A stretch of DNA of 64,000 nt from Variovorax atrisoli 110B (GCF_000382045.1 NZ_KB907452.1:498295-562294); one strand, 5' to 3'. Positions 1-10,257 are shown, numbered from the stretch's first letter. Notes: generated from the sequence alone by a model not told the origin. Made by a program: numbers and translations.

Positions 1-117
1 TGCGACCAGATTCGCCGAAGCCTTGGGCACCGGCATGCCCGGCTTCGTCGGCTTGTCGTCGCACGCGGCCGCCAGCAGGCCGAGGCAGAAGAGAAGGACA
101 AAGGCTGTGCTTCGCAT
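1..117 (-). CDS. putative lipoprotein, N-terminal part (runs off window)
   Basis: Only the first 39 to 42 codons are inside the window, and the gene continues beyond position 1. The product begins with basic residues and a hydrophobic run (FVLLFCLGLLAAA) followed by a cysteine and then a polar stretch (CDDKPTKPG). This is the pattern of a lipoprotein signal peptide with a lipobox-like LAAAC. There are two in-frame ATG codons, at 126 and 117, and I chose 117 because it leaves a basic residue right before the hydrophobic segment. It lies downstream of phnX in the same direction, about 50 bases away, so it may be read as the last gene of the phosphonate operon. The mature function cannot be judged from this fragment. 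Confidence 0.6.
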   Translation of the reverse strand, partial: MRSTAFVLLFCLGLLAAACDDKPTKPGMPVPKASANLVA

Positions 118-179
118 GCAGGCCATGCTAGGCCTGCGCGGCGTTGCGTCAAGTCGGACGCTGCCGCTTTCCTCGCGAC

Positions 180-1013
180 TCAGGCGGCTGTGGGAGCGGG
201 CCGTTCGCCGGCCTGCAGGCGGCGCTCGATGTCTTCGAGCACCCGCGGCAGGTCGGCCACGCTGTCGATCACGTAGTGCGCGCCTGCGGCCTCGAGCTCG
301 ACGGTGGCGCGTGCGCGGCGCTCCTGCTGCTGCGCCTCGTCGAGCGCCTGCCACTCGGCCAGCGTGAGGCCGTTGGCATTGCCGCTGACCGCGAGGCCCA
401 CGGCCCAGGTGCCGGCGTTGAGGCCTTCCTGCAGGCCGACGCCCGTGTCGTCGACCTTCACCACGGTGTGCGGCGGCCACACGCCGAGATCGGAGAAGCA
501 GCGGTACATCATGAGCGGCGACGGACGGCCTTCGGCGAGGTCGCCGGCGCACACGAGGTTGTCGGGCGAATAGCCGCCGGCCGCAGCGATGGGCACGACC
601 ACTTCCATGATCGGCCGGTTGTAGCCTGTGGTAGAGCCGATCTTCAGGCCCCGCTCGCGCGCCGCCTTCACCGCTTCGAGCGCACCGGGAATGAAGTCGG
701 CATGGTCGCGCGCGCTGGCCGCGTTCATCGGCGTGAACACCTCGTAGAGCCGGTCGACGTCGGCGTCGCTGAAGGCGTGGCCGTGCTTCGCTTCCCACTG
801 CGCGGCGATGCGCGGCAGCGTGCCCAGCGCCTTGATGTGGTCCCACTTGGCCATGCCCATCGGACCGCGCGCCTCGGCGATGGTGATGTCGATGCCGAAC
901 TGCTCGAACAGCTTCACGAAGGCGCCCATGGGTGCGCAGGAGCCGAAGTCGAGGATGGTGCCGGCCCAGTCGAAGACGACGGCCTTGAGTTGCGAATGGT
1001 TGTGGGCGTTCAT
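180..1013 (-). CDS. phnX: phosphonoacetaldehyde hydrolase (phosphonatase)
   Basis: This HAD-superfamily enzyme cleaves the C-P bond of phosphonoacetaldehyde to acetaldehyde and phosphate, the last step of AEP breakdown. The 277-residue length fits the family. The N-terminal motif VVFDWAGT carries nucleophile Asp15 with Ala in place of the usual second Asp, which is characteristic of phosphonatases. RGPMGMAKWDH carries Lys56, the expected Schiff-base lysine. STTGYN and the KVDDTGVG loop complete the HAD core. The ATG at 1013 was chosen because the conserved core begins about ten residues later. It is the last recognisable enzyme of a minus-strand operon, 50 bases after the FAD oxidoreductase gene. 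Because no phnW is present, its substrate is probably supplied by that oxidoreductase. Confidence 0.95.
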   Translation of the reverse strand: MNAHNHSQLKAVVFDWAGTILDFGSCAPMGAFVKLFEQFGIDITIAEARGPMGMAKWDHIKALGTLPRIAAQWEAKHGHAFSDADVDRLYEVFTPMNAASARDHADFIPGALEAVKAARERGLKIGSTTGYNRPIMEVVVPIAAAGGYSPDNLVCAGDLAEGRPSPLMMYRCFSDLGVWPPHTVVKVDDTGVGLQEGLNAGTWAVGLAVSGNANGLTLAEWQALDEAQQQERRARATVELEAAGAHYVIDSVADLPRVLEDIERRLQAGERPAPTAA

Positions 1014-1063
1014 GGCGGCGGAGGTGTGAGTGACGGGCTGAAAAGGTTGCGGCGGCCTGGAGG

Positions 1064-2209
1064 TCACCATGCATTGAAGACGTCGCGCGCGATGCCGAAA
1101 CCGGTGCTCGCGCCGCTGCCGCTGGTGACCAGCACCAGCCGCGTCGCGTCGTCGGGCGCGTCGATCACGCAGGGCGTTGTCTTCGACGAAGGGTACACGC
1201 CGGTCCAGCGCTCGGCGATCTGCGCGGATTCGAGGTTCAGCGTGCTGCGCAGGTGGCGCAGGATGAGCTGGTCGACCTCCTCCATCGCGAAGGGTTCGGG
1301 CGCGTCGGCGTAGTGGTGCGAATCGCCCACGACCAGCGAGCCGTCGGCGCTCTGCACCACGATCAGGTGGATGCCGTGTGCGAGCGAGGCGGCCTCTTCC
1401 TGCTGCAGGCGCGCGCGCAGCGCAGCGGCTTCGGGCAGCGTGCTGTAGCCCTCGTAGCGCACGAGGCTCAGGTCCATCATCACCGAGCCCGGCAGGCGGA
1501 AGCCCGCCTCGGGCTTCACGCGCAGCATCTGCAGGCGGCACAGCGTGAGCTCGTGCGCGGCGATGCGATCGGCAAAAAGGCCGTGCAGGTCGGTGTTGGT
1601 GCAGACCACCACGCGCTCGGCGTGCAGCGTGCCGCGCGAGGTGCGCACGCGCGGCGTTTCCACCTCGTGCACGGTCTCGCCGAAGCGGAAGCTCACACCG
1701 TGCGCCTCGGCCAGCCATTTCGTGAGCAGGCCGATGGCGGTGCGCGATTCGACGCGCAGCTCGTGCGGGCTGAAGAGCACCGACCGCGCGTCGGCCAGGC
1801 TCAGCGCAGGCGCCCTGGCCTGTGCGTCGGCGGCGTCGAGCAATTCGCAGCCCTTGCCCATCGGCGTGCGCATGAAGGCCTCGAGCACGTCGTGCGCTTC
1901 CGGGCGATAGGCCGCAAGCCAGAGGTTGCGGTGCACGACCTCGATGCCGGCCTGCGGCGCGATCTCGTTCCACACGCCGCGCGCATGCATCGCACGACGC
2001 CACATGTCGCCCGGCGCCTGACCGGTGATGGTGATGAAGCCGAAATTGCGGATCGACGCGCCGATGGCGGCCGTATCGCGCTCGATCACGCAGACCTTGA
2101 GGCCGCGCTGCACGGCGGTGTAGGCATGGGCCAGGCCGACGATGCCGGCGCCGACCACGATGAGGTCGAAACTGTTCGGATTGCTTGCTTGCAAGGGGGC
2201 GCTTGTCAA
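1064..2209 (-). CDS. FAD-dependent oxidoreductase of phosphonate clusters
   Basis: This is a 381-residue DAO-fold flavoprotein. The dinucleotide-binding motif DLIVVGAGIVGLAHAY lies near the N-terminus, followed by the acidic strand end VIERD and a C-terminal VTSGSGASTGFG segment. It resembles the phosphonate-associated FAD oxidoreductases (TIGR03364-like). Members of recurrent families of this kind have been reported to oxidise AEP or N-methylated AEP to phosphonoacetaldehyde. I infer that it replaces the missing transaminase PhnW and feeds PhnX. The start is uncertain. I chose the TTG at 2209, whose last two bases begin the permease stop codon (TTGA), which suggests translational coupling. 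A second TTG at 2194 is possible, and no ATG fits before the Rossmann motif. Confidence 0.8.
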   Translation of the reverse strand: MTSAPLQASNPNSFDLIVVGAGIVGLAHAYTAVQRGLKVCVIERDTAAIGASIRNFGFITITGQAPGDMWRRAMHARGVWNEIAPQAGIEVVHRNLWLAAYRPEAHDVLEAFMRTPMGKGCELLDAADAQARAPALSLADARSVLFSPHELRVESRTAIGLLTKWLAEAHGVSFRFGETVHEVETPRVRTSRGTLHAERVVVCTNTDLHGLFADRIAAHELTLCRLQMLRVKPEAGFRLPGSVMMDLSLVRYEGYSTLPEAAALRARLQQEEAASLAHGIHLIVVQSADGSLVVGDSHHYADAPEPFAMEEVDQLILRHLRSTLNLESAQIAERWTGVYPSSKTTPCVIDAPDDATRLVLVTSGSGASTGFGIARDVFNAW

Positions 2210-3921
2210 CGATGTCTCCAGGTCTGGGTGCGCTTGAGTGCCCAATGCCCCGCCAGCGCGAACAGGCCCCGGCCGACGGCGGCGGTGAGCATGATCAGCG
2301 AGGCCATGGCGGCGGCGGGCGCCACATCGCCGGCATCGTCCATGTTGAGCACGGCGATGGCCGCGAGCGTGGTCTGCGGCGAATAGAGGAACACGACGGC
2401 CGACACGGTGGTCATCGCGTTCACGAAGAAATAGCCGCCCACGTTGATCACGGTGGGCAGCGCCACCGGCAGGTGCACGCGCCACAGCGTGCGCCAGAAC
2501 GGCACGCCCATCGATTCCGACACCAGCTCGTACTCCCGGTCGAGCTGGCGCAGCGCGGTGAGCGAGGTGAGGTGTGCCACCGAGAAGAAGTGCACCACCG
2601 TGCAAACCACGAGGATGGCCATGCTGCCGTAGATGCCGCGCAGCGGGTTCGAAGGCGAGATGAAGAAGAAGATGTAGCCCACGCCCAGCACCAGCCCCGG
2701 CACCGCCAGCGGCAGGTTGGCCAGCAGGTTGAGCAGCTCACGCAGCAGGCCGAAGTGACGGGGCTTCTCGACGAAGTAGGCAGAGACGAAGGTGGCGAGC
2801 GCGCCCGCCACCGCCGCGCACACGGCCATGCGCAGCGAGTTGAAGTAGCTGCCCCAGCCGCCGCCGTCCATGTTGCTGAAGTCGTAGTTCCTGAACGACG
2901 GCACGAGGTTGTAGGGCCAGTAGGTGGCGAGCGATGCGAACACCGCCATGCCGATCATCACGAGGATGGCGCCGGCCGTGAGCACGCAGAACGCCAGCAA
3001 TGCGCGGTCGCGCGACTTCACGGGCTCGGGCCGATACGGCGTGGCGCGCGCCGACAGCGCCGCCGCCTGCCTGCTGCGCACATGGCGCTCGACGAGGAAG
3101 GACAGCACGGCCGGGATCAGCAGCACCAGGCCGACCACCGCGCCCATCTGGAAGTTCTGCTGGCCGACCACCTGCTTGTAGATGTCGGTGGCGAGCACGC
3201 CGGTCTGCCCGCCAACCACCTTCGGCACGCCGAAGTCGGTGACCACCAGCACGAACACCACCATCGCGGCCACGATGAGGCCGTAGCGCGACGAAGGCAC
3301 CGTCACCGTGCGGAAGATGCGCCAGCGGGAGGCGCCCAGCGTCTGCGCGGCCTCGTAGAGCCGGCCGTCGGAGGTGGCCATGGCGGTGGTGAGGATCAGC
3401 AGCGCATGCGGCAGCGTCCAGAACACCGAGCCGAGCACGATCCCCAGCGGGCCGTAGATCGACACGTCGCCCAGCAGCCCCTTGAACAGGCCCTGGTTGC
3501 CGAACAGGTAGACCAGGCTGATCGCGGGCAGCAGCGAAGGCGCGAGCAGCGGCATCAGCGCCACCGCGCGCAGCACGCCCTTGGCCGGCATGCACGACAG
3601 CGTGAGTCCGTAGGCATAGACATAAGCGATGGCGGTGCAGATCACCGCGCTGATCGCCGCGAGCCCCACGCTGTTGAATGCCGACTGCACCAGCGCCGGG
3701 TTCTCGAAGTAGCGCGCGAAATTGGCAAGGCCGACGAAGGCTCCTTCGCGGTCGAAGAAACTCTGGCCGACCAGCGCGCCTACGGGCAGCGCGACGATCA
3801 CGACCAGCAGCAGCACGACCAGCAGGACGGCGGCGCCGGTGATCCAGCGTTCGCGGTCGAACGCGCTTTTGTGCGTCGTTATCGGAGGCACCATGGCGAT
3901 GGCGTCTGGGGAACTGCTCAT
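2206..3921 (-). CDS. 2-aminoethylphosphonate ABC transporter permease, fused two-domain
   Basis: This 571-residue inner-membrane protein has about twelve hydrophobic segments arranged as two tandem permease domains, as in FbpB/ThiP-type importers. Each half carries an EAA-like loop for the ATPase (EAAQTLGASRWRIF in the first half, ESMGVPFWRTLWRVHLP in the second). The order binding protein, ATPase, permease, phosphonate enzymes matches the PhnU2-type AEP transporter (TIGR03262-like). The ATG at 3921 gives a short cytoplasmic head before the first membrane segment (ITGAAVLLVVLLLVVIVALP). Its stop overlaps the start of the FAD oxidoreductase gene. A large inverted repeat lies between it and the ATPase gene upstream, so transcript levels of the two may differ. 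Confidence 0.88.
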   Translation of the reverse strand: MSSSPDAIAMVPPITTHKSAFDRERWITGAAVLLVVLLLVVIVALPVGALVGQSFFDREGAFVGLANFARYFENPALVQSAFNSVGLAAISAVICTAIAYVYAYGLTLSCMPAKGVLRAVALMPLLAPSLLPAISLVYLFGNQGLFKGLLGDVSIYGPLGIVLGSVFWTLPHALLILTTAMATSDGRLYEAAQTLGASRWRIFRTVTVPSSRYGLIVAAMVVFVLVVTDFGVPKVVGGQTGVLATDIYKQVVGQQNFQMGAVVGLVLLIPAVLSFLVERHVRSRQAAALSARATPYRPEPVKSRDRALLAFCVLTAGAILVMIGMAVFASLATYWPYNLVPSFRNYDFSNMDGGGWGSYFNSLRMAVCAAVAGALATFVSAYFVEKPRHFGLLRELLNLLANLPLAVPGLVLGVGYIFFFISPSNPLRGIYGSMAILVVCTVVHFFSVAHLTSLTALRQLDREYELVSESMGVPFWRTLWRVHLPVALPTVINVGGYFFVNAMTTVSAVVFLYSPQTTLAAIAVLNMDDAGDVAPAAAMASLIMLTAAVGRGLFALAGHWALKRTQTWRHR

Positions 3922-3953
3922 GCTTGGTGTCCGGGGCGCGTGCCCAGGCCGCC

Positions 3954-4163
3954 GGGTACTCCCCTCCGCGAATGTCCCCCGGGCCTGCGGCCCTCCTCCT
4001 TTATTTCGCTGCGGGGAGCACCCGACACCCTTTGCACGTGGACGCAGCGCCTGAGCGGGCTGATGAACCGGTGCTCTGAGTGATCACGCCGATGGGGTGC
4101 CTTGCGCAGCGAAATGAAGGATGAGGCCGAAAGCCGGGGGACACTCGCGGAGCAAGGTACCCC
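3954..4163. repeat. inverted pair of an intergenic repeat (about 75-base arms)
   Basis: The 312 bases between the transporter ATPase and permease genes contain no gene. Instead they hold two facing copies of one sequence, arm 1 at about 3954-4030 and arm 2 at about 4091-4163 on the opposite strand. Shared blocks are GGGTAC, CTCCGCGA followed by TGTCCCCCGG, CGGCC, ATTTCGCTGCG and GCACCC. The arms are separated by roughly 60 bases and could fold into a long imperfect stem. I believe such units are common between genes in Variovorax-like genomes, but that is memory and was not checked. Confidence 0.75.
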
Positions 4164-4233
4164 GTCGGCGTGAGCGCGCTCTGAACGGCGAATGTCGAAC
4201 ACAACACAAGAGTCCAAACGACAGGCGCTCATC

Positions 4234-5307
<1,074 letters not shown>

Positions 5308-5472
5308 TTCAAGGCTCAGGGCTGGGTCGGATGCGGGGCCGGACTGCCGTACGCGAGGGGCGCAAAGACTCCGCAAAGGTCGCGAAAGAAATCCATGACG
5401 GATGTCGTTCGCATCGTTCTCGCGTCCTTCACGCAACCTTCGCGAGTCGGCGTCCGGCGGCCCGCATTTCTC

Positions 5473-6507
5473 TTACATCGGCTTCTTTTCCGACTTCGAT
5501 TCGTAGCGCTTGGACCACTCCGTCAGGATGCGCTCGCGGTTGGCGGCGGCCCAGTTGAAGTCGTTCTTGGCCAGCAGCTTCTCGACGTCGCCCGGCACGA
5601 ATTCGAGCTTCTCCTGGACGCCCGGCAACGCGAGCACGGCGAAGTTCTTGGCGTAGAGCTCGTTGGCCTGCCTGGTCACGGCCCAGTCGGCCAGCGCCTT
5701 GGCGGCTTCCTGCTTCTTGCTGGTCTTCATGATGCCGGTGGCTTCCATGTCCCAGCCCAGGCCTTCCTTGGGCAGCACGATGTCGATGGGGGCGCCGTCG
5801 CGCTTGGTCTTGTTGGCGCGGTATTCGAAGGACATGCCCAGTGCGAATTCGCCGGCGCCGGCCTGGCGGCAGGGCTTGCTGCCCGACTGGCTGTAGATGC
5901 CGATGTTCTGGTGCAGCGCGTCCATGTACTTCCACGCCTTTTCTTCACCCATCATCTGGATCCAGCCCGACACCATCAGGTAGCCCGTGCCCGAGGCAGC
6001 CGGGTTGGGCATTGTGATCTGGCCCTTGTAGACCGGGTTGGTCAGGTCGGCCCAGCCGGCGGGCTTGGGCAGGTTCTTCTTCTGGGCTTCGGCGGTGTTG
6101 AAGCAGATGGCCGAGGACCAAACGTCCATGCCGACCCACTTGGGCGGGTTGGCCGGATCGCGCATGTTGGACTTGACGGCGTCCAGGCCCTTGGGCGCGT
6201 AGGGCTGGAGCATGCCTTCCTTGTCGAGCAGCATCAGCGAGGTGGCGGCCAGGCCCCAGACCACGTCGGCCTGCGGGTTGGCCTTCTCGGCCAGCAGCTT
6301 GGCGGTGACGATGCCGGTGGAGTCGCGCACGAACTTCAGTTCGATGCCCGGGTTCTCTTTTTCGAAGGCGGCCTTGTAGGCCTGGACCTGGTCGGCCTCG
6401 AGCGCGGTGTAGACCAGCAGTTCGGTACGGCCCTGGGCCGAGGCGGCGAAGGCCAGCGAGAGCACAGCGGCCGGCACGGCGGCCCAGCGGATGGAACGAT
6501 GCAGCAT
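5473..6507 (-). CDS. 2-aminoethylphosphonate ABC transporter substrate-binding protein
   Basis: This 344-residue periplasmic binding protein is of the ferric-iron/putrescine type fold. It has a Sec signal peptide (MLHRSIRWAAVPAAVLSLAFAASAQG) and the mature start TELLVYTALEADQVQAYKAAFEKENP. It resembles PhnS2 (TIGR03261-like). As the first gene of the minus-strand phosphonate operon it should capture AEP in the periplasm for the downstream ATPase and fused permease. AAGGA lies about nine bases before the ATG at 6507. A good Pho-box match lies about 137 bases upstream, so phosphate starvation probably induces the operon. Confidence 0.9.
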   Translation of the reverse strand: MLHRSIRWAAVPAAVLSLAFAASAQGRTELLVYTALEADQVQAYKAAFEKENPGIELKFVRDSTGIVTAKLLAEKANPQADVVWGLAATSLMLLDKEGMLQPYAPKGLDAVKSNMRDPANPPKWVGMDVWSSAICFNTAEAQKKNLPKPAGWADLTNPVYKGQITMPNPAASGTGYLMVSGWIQMMGEEKAWKYMDALHQNIGIYSQSGSKPCRQAGAGEFALGMSFEYRANKTKRDGAPIDIVLPKEGLGWDMEATGIMKTSKKQEAAKALADWAVTRQANELYAKNFAVLALPGVQEKLEFVPGDVEKLLAKNDFNWAAANRERILTEWSKRYESKSEKKPM

Positions 6508-6643
6508 TGGGGTGGTTCCTTGGGAGGGAAAAAGGATCGAGGCGGTGAAGGGAAGAAGGGACGCCGCGCGGAACCACGAACGGGAAAGCGAAAGTACGCA
6601 GGTTCCACTGGGCGACGAATGGGGGCGATGCTGGCAGCGGCAT

Positions 6644-6661
6644 GTGACAGTGATTTGTCAG
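6644..6661 (-). promoter_or_regulatory. putative Pho box upstream of phosphonate operon
   Basis: Read on the minus strand the 18 bases are CTGACAAATCACTGTCAC. This agrees at 15 of 18 positions with the enterobacterial PhoB consensus (CTGTCATA, three mostly A/T bases, CTGTCA, pyrimidine), including a perfect second half-site CTGTCAC. It lies in the 309-base divergent region between the binding-protein gene and the HD-domain gene, so it could serve one or both. I see no strong -10 hexamer at the expected distance. The rest of the region holds A-rich runs (about 6667-6695) and no gene. Confidence 0.5.
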
Positions 6662-6816
6662 ATGCCCCAAAAAACCCCAAATCCCCAAAATTGCGCTGGA
6701 GATCGACGAGCCGGAGCCGCCGTGCGGCGGCTTCGTCATCGGCCTGTCACCGCGGCGCGACAGACTCACGGACTTATTGCCCTTTGCTTTCGCGTCGCGC
6801 GCCGCACCCCACTTCC

Positions 6817-7377
6817 ATGACCCTCGACCTCGCCGAGATCGCCCGCCTGTTCGCCGAACGCGGCGGAACCGCGTATGCGGGCGAGCCCGTGTCGCAGCTG
6901 GAACATGCGCTGCAATGCGCCTGGCTCGCAGAGCAGGCCGGCGCGAGCGATTCGCTGGTCACCGCGGCGCTGCTCCACGACCTGGGCCACCTGCTGATCG
7001 CCGAGCACCAGACGCTTTCGCACTCTCCCACCCAGCTGGGCATCGACGACCGCCACCAGTACATCGCCCTGCCCCTGCTGCGCGGCGCCTTCGACGCCGA
7101 GGTGCGCGAGCCGATCCGGCTGCACGTGGATGCCAAGCGCTACCTCTGCGCCGTCCGGCCCGACTATTTCTCCAGGCTGTCTCCCGATTCCGTGCGCAGC
7201 CTCGCGCTCCAGGGCGGCGTCATGGACGCCGAAGCGGCCCAGCGCTTCGCCGCGCACCCGTGGTCCGGCGACGCGGTACGGCTGCGGCAATGGGACGAGG
7301 AAGCGAAGGTCGAGGGGCTGCAGACCCCGCCGCTGGCCCACTTCCTGGCGACGGCCGCACGGGTGCTTCTGGGCTGA
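6817..7377 (+). CDS. HD-domain phosphonate dioxygenase-like protein (PhnZ/TIGR03276-like)
   Basis: This is a 186-residue HD-domain protein divergent from the phosphonate operon. Visible ligand candidates are His30 (QLEHALQ), His54-Asp55 (LLHDLGH), His80 (DDRHQY) and His103 (HVDAKRY). Tyr20 and Glu23, and the His103/Lys107 spacing, match my recollection of substrate-site residues of the mixed-valence di-iron oxygenase PhnZ. PhnZ cleaves (R)-1-hydroxy-2-aminoethylphosphonate oxidatively to glycine and phosphate. The family recurs in phosphonate clusters. The partner hydroxylase PhnY is not in the window, so the true substrate is open. The ATG at 6817 was chosen because the conserved region begins shortly after. 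Confidence 0.75.
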   Translation: MTLDLAEIARLFAERGGTAYAGEPVSQLEHALQCAWLAEQAGASDSLVTAALLHDLGHLLIAEHQTLSHSPTQLGIDDRHQYIALPLLRGAFDAEVREPIRLHVDAKRYLCAVRPDYFSRLSPDSVRSLALQGGVMDAEAAQRFAAHPWSGDAVRLRQWDEEAKVEGLQTPPLAHFLATAARVLLG

Positions 7378-7390
7378 CCGCCTCATTTTT

Positions 7391-7413
7391 TCGAGGCCAC
7401 GCGCCGGCCTCGA
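7391..7413. repeat. short inverted repeat after the HD-domain gene
   Basis: TCGAGGCC (7391-7398) and GGCCTCGA (7406-7413) pair perfectly around a seven-base loop, 13 bases after the HD-domain stop codon. There is no T run after the stem on either strand, so it is at best a weak terminator or an mRNA 3'-end stabiliser. Confidence 0.35.
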
Positions 7414-7521
7414 TCCGGGTTCGGGACGGGCTCGGGACGGGTTCAGCCCGGTTTAAGAAACATTTGTCTACGATGGTCTCCTCACTATGACCGGCGCGCG
7501 AGCGCCTGCGAGGAAAACCGA

Positions 7522-9312
7522 ATGTCCCCATCAGTCACAGCTCGCGCTGGCTCGTTCATCCAGGTGCTGCGCCGTGTTTTCAGGCTTGCGGCGCCTTATT
7601 TCAAGTCGGAGGAGAAGTGGCGGGCGCGGGCCATGCTGGTCGCGATCGTCGCGCTCAATCTCTTCTATGTGTACGTGGCCGTGCTCGGCAACCAGTGGTA
7701 CGGGCGCTTCTACGACGCGCTGCAGAACAAGGACGTGGTGGCCTTCTGGCGCGAGGTTCGGGTGTTCGGCTGGATCGCCTTCTTCAACATCGCGGTGCAG
7801 GTGCTCAAGTTCTACATCACGCAGCTGCTGCAGCTGCGCTGGCGCACATGGATGACGCGCAGCTACATGTCGCGCTGGATGGCGGACCGCACCTTCTACC
7901 ACCTCGAACTCGCGCGCTACACGAACAAGAACGGCGCGGCGCCCGACAACCCCGACCAGCGCATCCAGGAAGACATGCAGCTCTTCACCAGCGCCACGAT
8001 GACGCTGTCGATGGGCCTGCTGAACGCAGTGGTCACGCTGCTGAGCTTCATCGGGCTGCTCTGGACGCTGTCGGGCAACTTCTCGTTCACCGCGGGCGGC
8101 ACGACCTACCAGATCGTCGGCGCGATGGTCTGGGTGGCGCTGGGGTATTCCATCTTTGGCACCGTCATCACGCATTTCATCGGCCGTCCGCTGATCGGGC
8201 TGAACTTCAGGCAGCAGCGCTACGAGGCCGATTTCCGGCACCACCTCGTGCGGGTGCGCGAGTACAGCGAGGCCATCGCGCTGGACCATGGCGAGAAGGT
8301 CGAGCGCGGCCAGCTCGACCTGCGCTTCGGTGACGTGCTGCGCAACTACCTGCTGCTGATCAAGCAGCAGAAGAACCTCGTCACCTTCACCTCGTTCTTC
8401 GGGCAGGCGGCGGTGATCTTTCCGTTCATCGTGGCGGCTCAGCAGTACTTCGGCGGCGCATTCCAGCTTGGTCACCTGATGCAGATCGGTTCCGCCTTCG
8501 GCAAGGTGCAGGAGTCGCTCAGCTGGTTCGTCGACAACTACAACAGCGTGGCCGAGTGGCGCGCCACCACCGACCGCCTGACCAGCTTCGACGACGGCAT
8601 GGCGGCTCATGCCGCGCGCAGCGACGCCCTGGAGCGCGCGCCATCGCAGAGCCTGCACACCGACGACCTCGCCGTCGCCCTGCCCAACGGCACCCCGCTC
8701 CTCGCAGGCGCCGCGCTTTCCGTGAAGCCAGGCGACAGCGTGCTGCTCCAGGGCCCGTCGGGCAGCGGCAAGTCGACCCTCTTCCGCTCCTTCGCCGGCA
8801 TCTGGCCCTTCTCGAAGGGCAAGCTGCAGGTGCCCGAGAACGTCGCGTTCATGCCGCAGCGCCCGTACGTGCCCGATGGCAGGCTGCGCGACGCGCTGAC
8901 CTACCCCAATCCTGCCGCGAACTTCAGCGACGACCAGCTGCGCCAGGCGCTGGACGACGCCCTGCTGCCCGACCTGGTGGATCGCCTCGACGACAGCGAC
9001 GCCTGGAGCCAGAAGCTCTCGGGCGGCGAGCAGCAGCGGCTGGCCATCGCGCGCGTGCTGCTGAAGAAACCGGCGTGGCTCTTCGCCGACGAGGTCACCA
9101 GCGCGCTCGACGCGCAGGCCGAGAGCGTGCTCTACAAGCGCCTTGCCGACACGGTGAAGGCGGCAGGCGGCGCGATGGTGTCGATCGCGCACCGCGCGGC
9201 GGTGGGCGACTTCCACAACCAGCGCTGGACGCTCGTGCCGCAGGAAGAAGGAAAGGACGGCGGCGCGCGCTACCGCCTGAGCACCTCCGGGGGTCAGCCC
9301 GCCGCGGCGTAG
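7522..9312 (+). CDS. SbmA/YddA-type ABC transporter, fused membrane and ATPase domains
   Basis: This 596-residue protein has an N-terminal SbmA/BacA-like membrane domain (about residues 20-340, with [20 protein letters not shown] as an early hallmark). A C-terminal ATPase domain follows: Walker [10 protein letters not shown] at 411-419, signature LSGGEQQRL near 500 and Walker B WLFADEV with TSALD. This layout is that of YddA and related vitamin- or peptide-transport homologues of the peroxisomal ABCD family. The substrate cannot be told. GAGGAA precedes the ATG at 7522 with good spacing. It stands alone. Its last 19 bases overlap the convergent queC 3' end, an unusually tight tail-to-tail arrangement. 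Confidence 0.88.
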   Translation: MSPSVTARAGSFIQVLRRVFRLAAPYFKSEEKWRARAMLVAIVALNLFYVYVAVLGNQWYGRFYDALQNKDVVAFWREVRVFGWIAFFNIAVQVLKFYITQLLQLRWRTWMTRSYMSRWMADRTFYHLELARYTNKNGAAPDNPDQRIQEDMQLFTSATMTLSMGLLNAVVTLLSFIGLLWTLSGNFSFTAGGTTYQIVGAMVWVALGYSIFGTVITHFIGRPLIGLNFRQQRYEADFRHHLVRVREYSEAIALDHGEKVERGQLDLRFGDVLRNYLLLIKQQKNLVTFTSFFGQAAVIFPFIVAAQQYFGGAFQLGHLMQIGSAFGKVQESLSWFVDNYNSVAEWRATTDRLTSFDDGMAAHAARSDALERAPSQSLHTDDLAVALPNGTPLLAGAALSVKPGDSVLLQGPSGSGKSTLFRSFAGIWPFSKGKLQVPENVAFMPQRPYVPDGRLRDALTYPNPAANFSDDQLRQALDDALLPDLVDRLDDSDAWSQKLSGGEQQRLAIARVLLKKPAWLFADEVTSALDAQAESVLYKRLADTVKAAGGAMVSIAHRAAVGDFHNQRWTLVPQEEGKDGGARYRLSTSGGQPAAA

Positions 9313-9998
9313 CGCTCCCAGCCCTTCCTGCGCAGATCGCAGGCGGGGCATTCGCCGCAGCCGTAGCCCCAGGCGTGGCGATGCTCGCGGTCGCCGAGGT
9401 AGCAGGTGTGGGTTTCTTCCACGATGAGGTCGACCAGCGGCTTGCCGCCCAGGCGGTGCGCCAGGCTCCAGGTCTCGGCCTTGTCGATCCACATGAGCGG
9501 CGTCTCGATGACGAGGCGGCGCTCCAGCCCGAGCGAGAGCGCGAGCTGCATCGCCTTCATGGTGTCGTCGCGGCAGTCGGGGTAGCCCGAGAAGTCGGTT
9601 TCGCAGACGCCGGTGACGATCACCTGCAGCCCGCGCCGGTAGGCCAGCGCCCCCGCGAGCGTGAGAAACAGCAGGTTGCGCCCCGGCACGAAGGTGTTGG
9701 GCAGTCCGTCGGCCTGCATGGCGAAGGCGACCTCTTCCGTGAGCGACGAACCACCCAGCTGCGCCAGCGCGGCGAGCGTGAGCACGTGGTCTTCACCCAG
9801 GCGAGGCGCCCAGTCGGGAAAGCGCTCGCGCATCTTCGCGAGGATGCTGCCGCGCACGTCGAGCTCGACGCGGTGGCGCTGCCCGTAGTCGAAGCCCAGG
9901 GTTTCGACGCGCTGGTACTTCGAGAGCGCATCGGCGAGGCAGGTGGTCGAGTCCTGGCCGCCGGAGAACAGGACGAGGGCGGTGGTGTGCAGAGGCAT
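9294..9998 (-). CDS. queC: 7-cyano-7-deazaguanine synthase
   Basis: QueC uses ATP and ammonia to convert 7-carboxy-7-deazaguanine to preQ0 in queuosine biosynthesis. The 234-residue product has the PP-loop SGGQDSTT (residues 12-19) near its N-terminus. GYPDCRDD lies in the middle, and a C-terminal zinc site is formed by one Cys (HTCYLG) and the CGECPAC cluster. The ATG at 9998 gives the usual family length; a longer in-frame extension upstream lacks family features. No other queuosine gene is nearby and I see no preQ1 riboswitch. Confidence 0.95.
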   Translation of the reverse strand: MPLHTTALVLFSGGQDSTTCLADALSKYQRVETLGFDYGQRHRVELDVRGSILAKMRERFPDWAPRLGEDHVLTLAALAQLGGSSLTEEVAFAMQADGLPNTFVPGRNLLFLTLAGALAYRRGLQVIVTGVCETDFSGYPDCRDDTMKAMQLALSLGLERRLVIETPLMWIDKAETWSLAHRLGGKPLVDLIVEETHTCYLGDREHRHAWGYGCGECPACDLRRKGWERYAAAG

Positions 9999-10146
9999 GT
10001 CCGTGGGCGGCGGTGCGTGCCGCCGCAATCCAAAGACGCGATTTTCCGTCAGCTTGGCGCAGCTGCCGGAATTCACCGCATCCGCTAGCCGATGCGCATG
10101 AAACGCCGAAGACATTCCGGGCATTTATTTCCGAGCGATCGGCGAA

Positions 10147-10164
10147 CTTTCATTCGGCTTTCAA
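10147..10164 (+). promoter_or_regulatory. possible degenerate Pho box before alkaline phosphatase operon
   Basis: CTTTCAT (10147-10153) and CTTTCAA (10158-10164) form a direct repeat with the 11-base period of PhoB half-sites, about 94 bases before the first phosphatase start. Only 11 of 18 positions match the enterobacterial consensus, so this rests mainly on period and position upstream of phosphatase genes. The rest of the 259-base region between queC and the phosphatase gene shows no gene. Confidence 0.35.
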
Positions 10165-10257
10165 CTCGTCACGGCCGGGTCATCTGACGTCTTTAGATTT
10201 CATCGCCAGAAATGGCGCACGCCCGGTGCGCCGGTCCAACAACCAACCGAGGGAATC

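Noticed and set aside
2185..4083. Long plus-strand frame opposite the phosphonate permease gene, rich in His, Arg and Gln.
   Set aside because: Composition is typical of an antisense shadow of a membrane-protein gene, and the minus strand encodes a clear permease.
7391..7413. Hairpin after the HD-domain gene as a Rho-independent terminator.
   Set aside because: No T run follows the stem on either strand, so it is listed only as an inverted repeat.
9999..10257. A preQ1 riboswitch or promoter for queC in its upstream region.
   Set aside because: No A-rich tail with the compact H-type pseudoknot pattern could be recognised, and the region can be explained as the upstream region of the phosphatase operon.
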